From positions 1 through 26,536 of the forward strand of contig CAIYWM010000859.1 of NCBI GenBank assembly GCA_903929895.1: a stretch of 26,536 nucleotides of DNA, in the 5' to 3' direction. The notes beneath the pieces were generated by a model that did not search any database, was not told the DNA's origin, and saw only the letters and a program-made list of their open reading frames with translations. Source of the DNA: an uncultured Alphaproteobacteria bacterium. Its GTDB lineage: Bacteria > Pseudomonadota > Alphaproteobacteria > Reyranellales > Reyranellaceae. Shown one piece after another: positions 13,820 to 22,484 of the stretch. The translations under genes and the position numbers were made by a program. Each line of letters begins with the position of its first letter. The stretch's first letter is position 1.

Positions 13820-15708
13820 AAGGTGTCGGGCTCGTACAGTCCGATGTATCCGCCCGGATCCCACGCCCAGTAGCCCTTCTCCGGGACGTTGCGCACCTTC
13901 TTGCCGACCGTCACCGGCTGGCGCACCTCGTTCACCGTGCCGATCGAGAACACCTGCTCGGCATTGACCGTCAGGATCTCCTCCCACGCCTTGCGGCGTT
14001 CGGCGGCGTCGACCGACTTCTCCCACTTCTGCAGCAGCGCGAGCAGTTCCTTGCCGACTTCCATGTCGCAGGGCTCGCCCTGCTTGCCCTTGGATTCGAC
14101 ATAGAGGCCCCATTTCGGCCATTGCAGCCCGCCCTGCATCACCGGCGTGAACTCGCGCGGGCTGGTGTCGACGGTCGGTGCGGCGGTGGTGACGCCGGCA
14201 TAGGCGGTCATGATCGCCTCGCCGGAGGTGGTGCGCAGGCGGAAATTGTCCGTGGTCTGCGGCTTCAGCAGCGCCTTGATGCCGATCTTCTTCCACTGGT
14301 CGACGACCAGGGTCATCGTGTCGACCTCGTCGGCTTTTTCGCTCGCATGCTCGATCACGAACATCGCCGGCTGGCCGTTGGGCAGCAGGCGGATGCCGTC
14401 GCTGCCCTTCTTGGTGAGCCCCATATCGTCCAGCAGCTTGTTGGCGGTCTTCACGTCATGGGTCGCCCATTTGGTCGCATATTCCGGCTTGAACAGGGGC
14501 GAGCGCGGCATGATCGTGTTGGCCGAGGGCTTGGCCAGCCCGCTGTAGACGACGTCGCTCAACTCGTCCCGATTGATGGCCAGCGACAGCGCGCGGCGGA
14601 AGCGGACGTCGCGGTTGAGCTTTCGCCACGTCTCGTCGTTGGCGTTCATGTTGGGATAGAAGGCGACCTCCGAGCCCGAGCCCTTTTCCCACAGGAGCGC
14701 CTTGATGCCCGAGGTCTTGGCGGCGTCGCGCAGGAAGGTGAAGTCGCGCAGGCCGAGATAGCGCGGCTGCAGGTCCGATTCGCCGAGGCCCGCCTTGGCC
14801 GGGATCAGGTTGGCCGCGACCACGGTCATGATCACGTCGTTGATGTAGGGCAGCTGCTGCCCCTTGCTGTCGATGCGGTGGAAGTAGGGGTTGCGCACGA
14901 AAACGAAGCGCTGGGCCGGCGGCACCGTGGTCAGGACCCACGGGTTGAGCGTCGGCAGGTCGACGTTGCTGTTGCCGTACATCGCGTCCTGGCGCTTGAA
15001 GACGTTCGACCAGCGGCTGCCCTTGTAGCGCTTGAGGATTTCCTCCTCTTCCGTGTACTTGCCGTGCAGCGTCTTGAGGTAATGGGCCGGGCGGAACAGG
15101 AACAGCGGGGCGGCGCGGGCCTGGCTCTCGATGAAGTCCGGGTTGGGCTTGTCCCAGCTGTAGCGGATCGTCACCTCGTCGAGGATCTCGACCTTGGGTG
15201 GCTTGCCCTCGACCAGCAGCTCGACGGACGGACCGTTGGGCGAGAGGTCCTTGTTGTTGGCGATGTCCTCCCAGAAGAAGCGGAAGTCCTCGGTCGTGAA
15301 CGGGTGGCCGTCGGACCACTTGTGGCCAGCGCGCAGCTTGAACGTGAACTCGCGGCCTTCCTTGACCTCGTAGCTCTCGAGGATGTCGGGGTGCAGCTTG
15401 AATTTGTCGTCGTAGACGATCAGTCGGGTGTAGCTGTAGACCGTCATCAGGCGGGTATCGCGCGTGGCCGCGACCAGCATGTTGAGCTGGCCGCCATGCC
15501 GGCCGATACCGTCGGCGCCCGAGAAGCTCTCGATGACACGCGGCTGCTTCGGCAGGCGCGCGGTTACCGGCGGCAGGGCGCCCGACTTCACCTTGTCCAG
15601 CAGACCCTGGGTTTCCTGCAGCGCCGGCAGCGGATTGGCGGCAAAGGCGGGGACGCCGCGCGCCACCAGCCCCATCAACAGCGCCTGCGTCAGAACACGT
15701 CTCTTCAT
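13804..15708 (-). CDS. ABC transporter substrate-binding protein, family 5 (peptide/opine/nickel type)
   Basis: This 634-residue periplasmic solute-binding protein of the SBP family 5 (DppA/OppA type) delivers peptides or similar solutes to an ABC permease. The signal peptide is MKRRVLTQALLMGLVARGVP with cleavage after AFA (residue 23); the RR pair could also make it Tat-exported. The family block HPDILESYEV...FTFKLRAGHKWSDG...FTTEDF is at 106-142, and later segments include RRALSLAINRDELSDVVYSG. ATG 15708 has GGAGG six bases upstream; upstream in-frame codons lack this. No permease or ATPase gene adjoins it, so its partners must lie elsewhere. The C-terminal end coincides with a hairpin. Confidence 0.92.
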   Translation of the reverse strand: MKRRVLTQALLMGLVARGVPAFAANPLPALQETQGLLDKVKSGALPPVTARLPKQPRVIESFSGADGIGRHGGQLNMLVAATRDTRLMTVYSYTRLIVYDDKFKLHPDILESYEVKEGREFTFKLRAGHKWSDGHPFTTEDFRFFWEDIANNKDLSPNGPSVELLVEGKPPKVEILDEVTIRYSWDKPNPDFIESQARAAPLFLFRPAHYLKTLHGKYTEEEEILKRYKGSRWSNVFKRQDAMYGNSNVDLPTLNPWVLTTVPPAQRFVFVRNPYFHRIDSKGQQLPYINDVIMTVVAANLIPAKAGLGESDLQPRYLGLRDFTFLRDAAKTSGIKALLWEKGSGSEVAFYPNMNANDETWRKLNRDVRFRRALSLAINRDELSDVVYSGLAKPSANTIMPRSPLFKPEYATKWATHDVKTANKLLDDMGLTKKGSDGIRLLPNGQPAMFVIEHASEKADEVDTMTLVVDQWKKIGIKALLKPQTTDNFRLRTTSGEAIMTAYAGVTTAAPTVDTSPREFTPVMQGGLQWPKWGLYVESKGKQGEPCDMEVGKELLALLQKWEKSVDAAERRKAWEEILTVNAEQVFSIGTVNEVRQPVTVGKKVRNVPEKGYWAWDPGGYIGLYEPDTFWIAR

Positions 15709-16008
15709 TGCCAGCCTCCCTGATTGCCCGCCACCCGGCTCCGGCGGCCCCAAACGCCCCAAGGCGAGTATGGTCCGCAACTAAGGCAGAAATCGCTGAT
15801 TTTTTGAAGAATTTCGCAGGAAAAAAGCCGTGCACGGTATTCCCGATACAGCGGAGGTGGAGGCGATGCCGAACGAGGACCGCAAAAGGGCGACGGTCGG
15901 GACACTCGAGTCACATGTGATAGCCCCGCTGGCCTGTTCGGTGGGACACTGCATGCCGGGGCCATCGTGGCCGCACTGTGATGCAATCTGGAGACTTGGA
16001 ATCCCTTG
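15709..16008. other. 300-bp divergent intergenic region with regulatory palindrome
   Basis: This region separates the minus-strand solute-binding-protein gene from the plus-strand Nudix gene and must hold promoters for both. It contains an AT-rich patch at about 15786-15830 and a 10-base palindrome at 15911-15920. I see no gene and no confident -35/-10 pair. Confidence 0.6.
15911..15920. promoter_or_regulatory. 10-bp palindrome TCACATGTGA
   Basis: A perfect palindrome sits about 90 bases upstream of the Nudix gene and 200 bases upstream of the solute-binding-protein gene. It may be an operator, but no known regulator site was recognised with confidence. Confidence 0.3.
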
Positions 16009-16581
16009 ATGACGACCAACAAGAAGGGCCCCTGGACCATCCTCTCCCAGAAGGAGGTGTACGAGAACCCATGGATCCGGCTCACCCATCACGAGGTGCT
16101 GACGCCGGCACGGACGCCGGGCATCTATGGGTTGATCCACTACAAGAACCTGGCAATCGGGGTCGTGCCGGTCGATGCCGAGTTCCATACCTATCTGGTC
16201 GGCCAGTACCGGTTCCCGCTCGACGCCTACAGCTGGGAAATCCCCGAGGGCGGCGGGGCGCACGGCGTCGATCCGCTCGACTCGGCGGCACGCGAGCTGC
16301 GCGAGGAGACGGGGCTCGTGGCGCGGAACTGGTGGAAGATCCTGGAGGCCGATCTCTCGAATTCCGTCTCGGACGAGCGCGCCGTCGCCTACCTCGCCTG
16401 GGGCCTGACGCCGGGCGAGTCGGAGCCGGAAGCCACGGAGGAGCTCGTGGTGAAGCGCGTTCCGCTGGCGGAAGCCTTCCGGATGGTCGAGGCCGGCGAG
16501 ATCCGCGACGCGCTGAGCGTGCTGTCGCTCCAGGCCGTCCGACTCCTGCAGTTGCAGGGAAAGCTCGACCTGCGGGATTGA
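16009..16581 (+). CDS. Nudix hydrolase (ADP-ribose pyrophosphatase-like)
   Basis: This 190-residue Nudix hydrolase probably cleaves ADP-ribose or a related nucleoside diphosphate sugar. The N-terminal dimerisation strand and the loop YLVGQYRFPLDAYSWEIPEG (62-81) are typical of ADP-ribose pyrophosphatases. The Nudix box runs 81-103: Gly81, then Arg95-Glu96, Glu99-Glu100 and Gly102, so the metal-binding REL-EE-G core is complete. The usual Glu of the first part of the box is Val87. ATG 16009 has GGA eight bases upstream; a TTG one codon earlier is less likely. It is followed by a dioxygenase 77 bases later on the same strand. Confidence 0.9.
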   Translation: MTTNKKGPWTILSQKEVYENPWIRLTHHEVLTPARTPGIYGLIHYKNLAIGVVPVDAEFHTYLVGQYRFPLDAYSWEIPEGGGAHGVDPLDSAARELREETGLVARNWWKILEADLSNSVSDERAVAYLAWGLTPGESEPEATEELVVKRVPLAEAFRMVEAGEIRDALSVLSLQAVRLLQLQGKLDLRD

Positions 16582-16658
16582 GGGCGCTGGCCGGGCTGGT
16601 CCGCTCGCCGCAAATCGGAAAGACTGCGATCCGACGGCATCCCGGAGGTTCGCGCGCC

Positions 16659-17525
16659 ATGCCCCAGCTTCGTTACGAACAACTCCATCCCGAGTTCGGC
16701 GTCCGCATTCACGGCATCGACGTGAGCAAGCCGCTCGCGCCCGACCTCGTCGCAGAGATCAACGCGGCGATCGATCGCTATTCGTTCGTCTGCTTCCCAG
16801 ACCAGACGATGGACGACGACCGCCAGCTCGCGCTCACGCGGCAGCTCGGCAATCCGGAGCCCAGCCACACCAGCCTCGGCAAGGTCGAGTATTTCGGCAC
16901 CATCGGCAACGTCCAGCCGGACGGTACGGTGCTGGGCAACTCGCACAAGAAGACCATCTTCCTGACCGGCAACAACATGTGGCACTCCGATGCCTCGTTC
17001 AAAACGGTGCCGGCCTTCCTCTCGGTCATGTGCGCCTACGAGACGCCATCCGAGGGCGGCATCACCATGTTCGTCTCCCTGCGTGCCGCCTACGAGCGCC
17101 TGTCGCCCGAGCGCAAGGCCGAGCTCGAGCCGATGGTGGCGATCCACGACTACGTCCATTCGCGCTCCAAGGTCGCGCCCGATGCCGTATCGCCCGAGCT
17201 GGCCGCCTCGCTGCCGCCGGTGCGCCAGCGTCTCGTCCGTACCAACCCGGCGACGGGGGCGAAGAACCTGTTCCTCGGCAGCCACGTGCGCGAGATCGAG
17301 GGGATGGACCCGGCGGCGGGCCGCGCCCTGATCGACGCGCTGACCGACGAGGCGATCCGGCCCGAGCACGTCTACCATCACGCCTGGCAGCCGGGCGACG
17401 TCGTGCTCTGGGACAATCGCTGCCTGCTTCACGCCGGCAGCGGCTACGACGCCGACCGCCATCGTCGCTACATGCGCCAGACCCGCGTCAGCGGCGCCTG
17501 CTCGTCGCTGGAGGAAGCCGCCTAG
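16659..17525 (+). CDS. TauD/TfdA family 2-oxoglutarate-dependent dioxygenase
   Basis: This 288-residue cytoplasmic non-heme iron oxygenase couples 2-oxoglutarate decarboxylation to hydroxylation of a small substrate such as taurine, a phenoxyacid or an alkylsulfate. The iron triad is visible as His109-x-Asp111 (MWHSDASF) and His258 (LLHAGSGYD), and the 2-oxoglutarate arginine is probably Arg270 or Arg273 in RHRRYMRQTR. The N-terminal HPEFGVRIHGIDVSKPL (10-26) is a standard family opening. The substrate cannot be read from the sequence. GGAGG precedes the ATG at 16659. It lies between Nudix and crotonase genes on the same strand and may be cotranscribed with them. Confidence 0.92.
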   Translation: MPQLRYEQLHPEFGVRIHGIDVSKPLAPDLVAEINAAIDRYSFVCFPDQTMDDDRQLALTRQLGNPEPSHTSLGKVEYFGTIGNVQPDGTVLGNSHKKTIFLTGNNMWHSDASFKTVPAFLSVMCAYETPSEGGITMFVSLRAAYERLSPERKAELEPMVAIHDYVHSRSKVAPDAVSPELAASLPPVRQRLVRTNPATGAKNLFLGSHVREIEGMDPAAGRALIDALTDEAIRPEHVYHHAWQPGDVVLWDNRCLLHAGSGYDADRHRRYMRQTRVSGACSSLEEAA

Positions 17526-17637
17526 ACGCACGCCGGCGACCTGCGCCGGCCGGAGACCGAAGGTTTGATCCAAAAGACGGTGGCGTTACGCCGGTCGATG
17601 CACGGCGCTCGCCAACCCAGCAATGGAGGAAACACGC

Positions 17638-18486
17638 ATGGCGCCGAAGCTTGTCGACTACCTGTCCTACGAGCCCGAGGAAAGCGGAATCCTCTGGATC
17701 AGGTTCAACCGCCCGGACCGGCTCAACGCGCTCGTCGGGACGGCGGAGGAAAACGGTACGGTCGCCAAGGTCGGCGAGTACATGCGCGCCGGCGACGATG
17801 ATCCGAAGATCCGCGTGATCGTGCTCACCGGCGTCGGCCGCGTCTTCTGTGCCGGGGCCGACCTGCGCTCCAAGATGCCGGCGGAGGTGACGGGCGAGGA
17901 CTTCCCCGGCGCCCGCGGCTCGCACGAGGGGCCAGATGCCGCGCGTCAGCATTTCTATCACGGCTTCACCAAGCTTCACCGCGACATCTCGCTGATCCGC
18001 AAGCCGACCATCGCCATGATCAACGGCCCGGCGGTCGGATCGGGCATGGACATGGCGCTTCACTGCGACATCCGCATCGGCTGTGAGAAGACGCGCTTCA
18101 TCGGCTACCACAATGCCGGCCAGATCATCGAGAACGGCGGCTCCTACTATCTGCCGAAGATGGTCGGCCTCGGCCGCGCGCTCGAATTCGCCTACACCGG
18201 GGAACTCGACGCCCAGCGCGCCTACGACTGGGGAATGCTCAATCACCTCGTGGCTTCGGACAAGCTCGAGGAGACGACGCGGGCGCTGTGCGACCGCATC
18301 ATCAAGGTGCCGCCCCTCGTGCAATGGGTCGGCAAGCGCATCATGCGCGCGGCGCTCGACAGCACCCTGGAGACCACCATGGTCCTCACCTCGAATGCCG
18401 GCGGCATCCTGAACGGCTCCGAAGATGCCAAGGAAGCGCGCCGCGCCTTCGCCGAGAAGCGCCCGCCGGTATTCAAGGGCCAGTGA
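17638..18486 (+). CDS. Enoyl-CoA hydratase/isomerase (crotonase) family protein with altered catalytic residues
   Basis: This 282-residue crotonase-fold protein carries oxyanion-hole signatures FCAGADL (70-76) and GPAVGSGMDMAL (130-141), so it should bind an acyl-CoA thioester. By alignment in my head with rat mitochondrial hydratase, the first catalytic glutamate becomes Asp138 and the second becomes His158 (RFIGYHNAG), so classical hydration is doubtful. Dienoyl-CoA isomerases and decarboxylating or hydrolysing crotonases use other residues. A strong GGAGG lies eight bases before ATG 17638; the in-frame ATG at 17623 overlaps that site and is rejected. It ends 14 bases before a convergent gene with a hairpin in between. 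Confidence 0.88.
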   Translation: MAPKLVDYLSYEPEESGILWIRFNRPDRLNALVGTAEENGTVAKVGEYMRAGDDDPKIRVIVLTGVGRVFCAGADLRSKMPAEVTGEDFPGARGSHEGPDAARQHFYHGFTKLHRDISLIRKPTIAMINGPAVGSGMDMALHCDIRIGCEKTRFIGYHNAGQIIENGGSYYLPKMVGLGRALEFAYTGELDAQRAYDWGMLNHLVASDKLEETTRALCDRIIKVPPLVQWVGKRIMRAALDSTLETTMVLTSNAGGILNGSEDAKEARRAFAEKRPPVFKGQ

Positions 18487-18491
18487 ACCGG

Positions 18492-18508
18492 GCCGCCTGT
18501 CAGGCGGC
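18492..18508. terminator. GC-rich hairpin between convergent genes
   Basis: GCCGCCTG and CAGGCGGC are perfect inverted 8-base arms around one base, so the practical stem is 6 bp with a 5-base loop. It lies exactly between the ends of the crotonase gene and the convergent glycosyltransferase gene and overlaps the stop of the latter. It has no T-run on either side. Confidence 0.5.
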
Positions 18509-19783
18509 GCGTGCCTGGACGGCGGCGCGCCGCTTCGACGCCTGCCAGGCGAGGAAGAGCAGGCCGGCGACGAAAATCGGCATCACGGGAATTCCCTTCG
18601 CGTTGAGCCGGATGCCGAGATTGGGAACGAGCCACAGCCCGACATAGAAGAGCAGTTCGCCGGGATAGAGATCGGCTTCCACACGCCGCCGGAACACCAT
18701 CAGCGCCGCCGGCATCATCAGCAGCAGGTCGTAGTTGATGAGGTACGGCGACACCAGGAGTGTCGCCACCGCCAGAATCGCCGTGGTTTCATCGCCGAGC
18801 GGATGGCGGCTGAAGGCCCGCCAGACGACGGCCAGCGCGGCGAGCGCGCCGGCCAGTTGGGCCACGGTTGCAAGACCAGGCGGAACGCCGAGGATGTGGC
18901 CCGCTGCCTGGATCGTCGTCATGAAGGTCGCGACGTGCCGGAGCATCTGGTCTGTGAACTGCGGCGTCGACGACTCACGCGCCATCTCGAGGAATTGGAT
19001 CCAGAACGCCGGGCCGAACGCGAGCAGACTTGCCAGGGCCATGAAGGCCGCCGTGCCGATCGCCCACGCCAGGGCCCGCCACCGGCGTGCCGCCAGCAGC
19101 GCAACGGGAATGAGGATGAAGAGCTGTGGCTTGTAGGAGAGCAGCCCCAGCAGAATGCCGGCGGCCCTCGGCGACCGGTCGAGGAGCCGCATCCCGCCGT
19201 AGAACAGCCCGACGTTCAGGAAGGCGTTCTGGCCGGCGATCATCGTCCAGAGGGCGGCCGGCGACGTCAGCGCGGCCATCCAGATCCAGAAGTGTGCCCG
19301 TCCGACCAGAACCGTTGCCAGCATCCCGGTGGCCGCCATGAAGACGCCGTATCCCGTCGCGACCCCGAGCAGGGCGAGCGGCACGATCAGCAGAAGCCAG
19401 GGCGGCGGGTACATGAAGGGGCGGAAGTCGACGAGCTTCCTGTTGAAGTAGTCGGCGTAGTTCTGGTTCAGGTAATCGGAAAAGGCCGCCAGGCCATAGA
19501 TCGCCCCGGCCTTTCCCTCGAGGAGGGCGCTGCCGGCCGCGTGATAGACGATGAAGTCGGGGAACAGGACCCATCGCTGCGGACCGATGTAGGGGCCACC
19601 CGAGAGAAAGAGGATGATCGTCAGCACGTCGTAGACGCCGACGGCGGCGCAGAACGCGACCGCAAGCTTCATGAGGAGTCCCGGCAAGCCCGGCTTCCGG
19701 CCGGTCAAAGAAGCAACTGCAATCTGCCGCAACGGCTCCCACCAACGAAGCTTGGACACGCTCTTGCCTCTCCCCCGGGCCAT
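18500..19783 (-). CDS. GT87-like (DUF2029) integral membrane glycosyltransferase
   Basis: This polytopic inner-membrane protein of up to 427 residues has about ten hydrophobic helices, typical of the GT-C fold in the DUF2029/GT87 family, whose known members transfer mannose from polyprenyl-phosphate to glycolipids. After the first helix the periplasmic loop carries FPDFIVYHAAGSALLEG (74-90), with Asp76 at the place of the family's catalytic aspartate; PFMYPPPWLL and SYKPQLF are further family landmarks. The start is uncertain: ATG 19783 lacks a ribosome binding site, whereas GTG 19759 has AGAGG seven bases before it and gives 419 residues. It follows the secreted-protein gene by 49-73 bases and may share its transcript. 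Confidence 0.85.
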   Translation of the reverse strand: MARGRGKSVSKLRWWEPLRQIAVASLTGRKPGLPGLLMKLAVAFCAAVGVYDVLTIILFLSGGPYIGPQRWVLFPDFIVYHAAGSALLEGKAGAIYGLAAFSDYLNQNYADYFNRKLVDFRPFMYPPPWLLLIVPLALLGVATGYGVFMAATGMLATVLVGRAHFWIWMAALTSPAALWTMIAGQNAFLNVGLFYGGMRLLDRSPRAAGILLGLLSYKPQLFILIPVALLAARRWRALAWAIGTAAFMALASLLAFGPAFWIQFLEMARESSTPQFTDQMLRHVATFMTTIQAAGHILGVPPGLATVAQLAGALAALAVVWRAFSRHPLGDETTAILAVATLLVSPYLINYDLLLMMPAALMVFRRRVEADLYPGELLFYVGLWLVPNLGIRLNAKGIPVMPIFVAGLLFLAWQASKRRAAVQARAA

Positions 19784-19832
19784 CGCGGCGATGGTCGTCG
19801 ACTTTCGCAGATTCAGCTATCGGTTTCAGCGG

Positions 19833-20459
19833 CTACTGCGGCCAGCCGAGTTCGATCTCGATGACGACCGGCCTGGTTTGACGCATTGCGCTGTCGGTCG
19901 ACAGGAACTCGACGTCGCCGTTCACCTTGTCGAGCGCATCTCCGGGCGCGTCGCTTGCCGGGTCGAAGCGCACCGACAGATTGCAGCCGCCGACCGGCTT
20001 TTCGAGACGGCCGCCGTCCCAGCTGTTGGTGTAGCCGCCGAGATCCCAGCCGAACCCCGTCAGGGTGAAGGGCCTGCCGTTCATGGCCTCGATTTCCGCC
20101 AGGGGGGTGCCGTTCACGACCGGCTTGCCGAGCCCGGTCACGGCCACCGGCCAGGTCGACCCGTTGCGGATGATGACGACGTTGGGGCGGGAATAGGCCT
20201 CGTGCCAGAGGATGTCGATGCGCCTGGCCGGATCCTTCGCGAAGATGGCGGTTCCCGGCTCCGTATTGCCCTCGCCCACGGGAATGGCGGCTCGTTCGAC
20301 ATTGGTGGCACCGAAGACCTGCGCCAGCCTGCGCTCGTCGGCGTCACGGGCGAAGGGCCCGGTACAGTCGAGCACGGTCGGGGCCGGGCCCTGGGCGAGC
20401 GCGGGCGTCGCAAGGGTGACGCAGAACAGGCAGGCAAGGCGGCGCAGGGACGGTGACAT
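19833..20459 (-). CDS. Secreted protein of unknown function
   Basis: This 208-residue protein has a Sec signal peptide (MSPSLRRLACLFCVTLATPA, cleavage after ALA, residue 22). The mature protein has segments VLDCTGPFARDADERRLAQV, ATNVERAAIPVGEGNTEPGT, RRIDILWHEAYSRPNVVIIR and GFGWDLGGYTNSWDGG. Two cysteines may form a disulfide. I recognise no named domain, though similar hypothetical periplasmic proteins are common in alphaproteobacteria. ATG 20459 was chosen because the signal peptide begins there; a GAGAGCGAG run precedes it. It lies 122 bases from the divergent adenylate cyclase gene and upstream of the glycosyltransferase on the same strand. Confidence 0.82.
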   Translation of the reverse strand: MSPSLRRLACLFCVTLATPALAQGPAPTVLDCTGPFARDADERRLAQVFGATNVERAAIPVGEGNTEPGTAIFAKDPARRIDILWHEAYSRPNVVIIRNGSTWPVAVTGLGKPVVNGTPLAEIEAMNGRPFTLTGFGWDLGGYTNSWDGGRLEKPVGGCNLSVRFDPASDAPGDALDKVNGDVEFLSTDSAMRQTRPVVIEIELGWPQ

Positions 20460-20581
20460 CTCGCTCTCGAACCGCTCTGGCGGCAAACACCGTCCGAGCG
20501 TCATATTGTGGCCGCTGCACGGGAGCAGCAGCATGACCGAAGAATCCTGCTTTTATCACATCCGGCGCTGACACGAGACTG

Positions 20582-22468
20582 ATGACGTCCTCCCTCACCC
20601 CCCGCAGGCTGGCGACCATCCTGTTCGCCGACGTCTCCGGTTACAGCCGCATGATGCGCGCCGACGAGGAACGCACCCTCGTCGATCTGCGCGCGCATCT
20701 GGCCGAGCTGGTGGCGCCGGTGATCGAACGGTTCGGCGGGCGCATCGTGAAGACGGTGGGCGATGGCGTGATGGTCGAGTTCGGCAGCGCGGTCGAGGCC
20801 GTGCGGTCCGCCGTCGAGCTGCAGCGTGGCATGGCGGAGCGCAATGAAGGCGTGCCGGCCGAACGGCGGCAGGCCTTCCGCATCGGCCTGCACCTGGGCG
20901 ACGTCATCGCGTCCGACGACGATGTGTTCGGCGACACGGTCAATGTCGCCGCCCGCCTGCAGGGCGTGGCCGAGCCGGGCGCCATCGTCCTGTCGGTCAG
21001 CGTCTACGAGCAGGTGCGCGACAAGCTCGCTTTGCCGTTCCGCGACCTCGGCAATCGCACGGTGAAGAACATCGACCGGCCGGTTCGCGTCTACACGCTC
21101 GATCCGGCGGCGCTGGCCGACGGTGCCCCGGCGCGGCCGCGCCCTCTCCCAGCGCGGGGGCGCAAGCGCCTGGCGGTCACCGTCGTCGCGGTTGCGGCGC
21201 TCGGGCTCGCGGTCGTCGGCGCCTTTGCGTATTTCTCCGGCCGCCCGTCGCCGGCCGAAGAGGGGGTGGCAGCCGCGCACGTGCCGGCGGAGACCGGGCT
21301 GTCGGTCGCGGTGCTGGTCTTCGCCAACCAGAGCGGCGATCCCACCCAGGACTATTTCTCCGACGGGCTGACCGAGGATATCACGCGCGCTCTTGGGCGC
21401 TTCAAGCAGCTCACCGTGCTGTCCTACGGCGCGGTGCTGCCCTTCCGGGACAGGAACCTGCCGCCGCAGGAGATCGGCCGCGCGCTCCGGGCCCGCTACA
21501 TCGTGGGCGGTACGGTGCGCCGCATGGGACCGCGGGTGCGCGTCACGGTCCAGCTGAGCGACGCAATGACCGGCACGCAGCTCTGGTCCGAGCAGTATGA
21601 CGACGATCTGGGCGACATCTTCGCGGTGCAGGACCGGATCGCCCGCCGGATCGCCGGCACGCTGGCGACCAATCTCCAGCAGATCGCCGTGCAGCAATCC
21701 CTGCGCAAGCCGACCGACAATCTCGATGCCTACGACATGCTCCTGCGGGGCCGCACCCGGGCGGCGGAGACCACTCCGTCCGGCAACAGGTTGGCGCGTG
21801 AGATGCTGGAGAAGGCGATGGCGATGGCACCGACCTATGCCGACGCCTATGCCGAGCTTGCGTCCGTCCATTTCGAGCGCGCCACCTTCGGCTGGTCGGA
21901 GTTCGTCCAGCAGGACATCGACACGGCAATCCGCTACGCCCAGAAGGCGATCGATCTCGACGAGGAGAGCGTGCTCGCGCACGGCGTGCTCGCCCGCGCC
22001 TATGCCGCGACCGGGAAGTACGACCTGGCGATGGCCGAGTCGGAACGCGCCCTCGAGATAAACCCCAGCGACGCCGAGGTGCTGCGGGCGCGGGCGGCGG
22101 TGCTGCTCTGGACCGGCCGCATCGAGGAGTCGATCGCGACGGCGGAGATCGCCAGCCGCCTCAATCCCAGCATCGGTCCGGAGGCTGCACTCAATCTCGG
22201 GATCGCCTATCTGTTGAGCGGCCGCTACGCCGATGCGGTGCGACTGCTCGAGACCGTGCGCGCCCGTTTCCCGGCCTATCCGCTGCTCGACCTGCCGCTG
22301 GCTGCCGCCTATGCCGAGATGGGGCGCAAGACCGAGGCGCGCGAGGCGCTGGAGGAAGGGCGGCGGAAGAACCCGCATCTCGACGCCGCAAGCTTCGGCA
22401 CGCGCTTCCAGGATCCCGTGCTGCAGCAGCGGCTGGCCGCGAGCCTGCGCGGGGCCGGACTGAACTGA
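20582..22468 (+). CDS. Class III adenylate cyclase with FlgO/TolB-like domain and TPR repeats
   Basis: This 628-residue protein makes cyclic AMP from ATP. The N-terminal cyclase domain (8-173) has metal-binding Asp17 (LFADVSGYS) and Asp61 (VKTVGDGVM), the purine-specifying Lys57 and Asp114 that mark an adenylate rather than guanylate cyclase, and transition-state Asn121 and Arg125 (DTVNVAARL). All canonical residues are present, so it should be active. One transmembrane helix (197-218) follows, then a FlgO/TolB-N-like domain (about 241-360, VAVLVFANQSGDPTQDYFSD). TPR repeats fill about 410-600 (YADAYAELASVHFERA, ALEINPSDAEVLRARAAVLL). The C-terminal part would lie across the membrane from the cyclase and could sense envelope partners. 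Such fusions are common in Bradyrhizobium-type genomes. The ATG has only a weak ribosome binding site. Confidence 0.93.
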   Translation: MTSSLTPRRLATILFADVSGYSRMMRADEERTLVDLRAHLAELVAPVIERFGGRIVKTVGDGVMVEFGSAVEAVRSAVELQRGMAERNEGVPAERRQAFRIGLHLGDVIASDDDVFGDTVNVAARLQGVAEPGAIVLSVSVYEQVRDKLALPFRDLGNRTVKNIDRPVRVYTLDPAALADGAPARPRPLPARGRKRLAVTVVAVAALGLAVVGAFAYFSGRPSPAEEGVAAAHVPAETGLSVAVLVFANQSGDPTQDYFSDGLTEDITRALGRFKQLTVLSYGAVLPFRDRNLPPQEIGRALRARYIVGGTVRRMGPRVRVTVQLSDAMTGTQLWSEQYDDDLGDIFAVQDRIARRIAGTLATNLQQIAVQQSLRKPTDNLDAYDMLLRGRTRAAETTPSGNRLAREMLEKAMAMAPTYADAYAELASVHFERATFGWSEFVQQDIDTAIRYAQKAIDLDEESVLAHGVLARAYAATGKYDLAMAESERALEINPSDAEVLRARAAVLLWTGRIEESIATAEIASRLNPSIGPEAALNLGIAYLLSGRYADAVRLLETVRARFPAYPLLDLPLAAAYAEMGRKTEAREALEEGRRKNPHLDAASFGTRFQDPVLQQRLAASLRGAGLN

Positions 22469-22484
22469 CGCGAAGGCGGGTGGC

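Noticed and set aside
14122..15723. 533-codon open frame on the plus strand
   Set aside because: It lies antisense to the family 5 solute-binding protein, which has a signal peptide, ribosome binding site and family motifs; the antisense frame has no recognisable domain.
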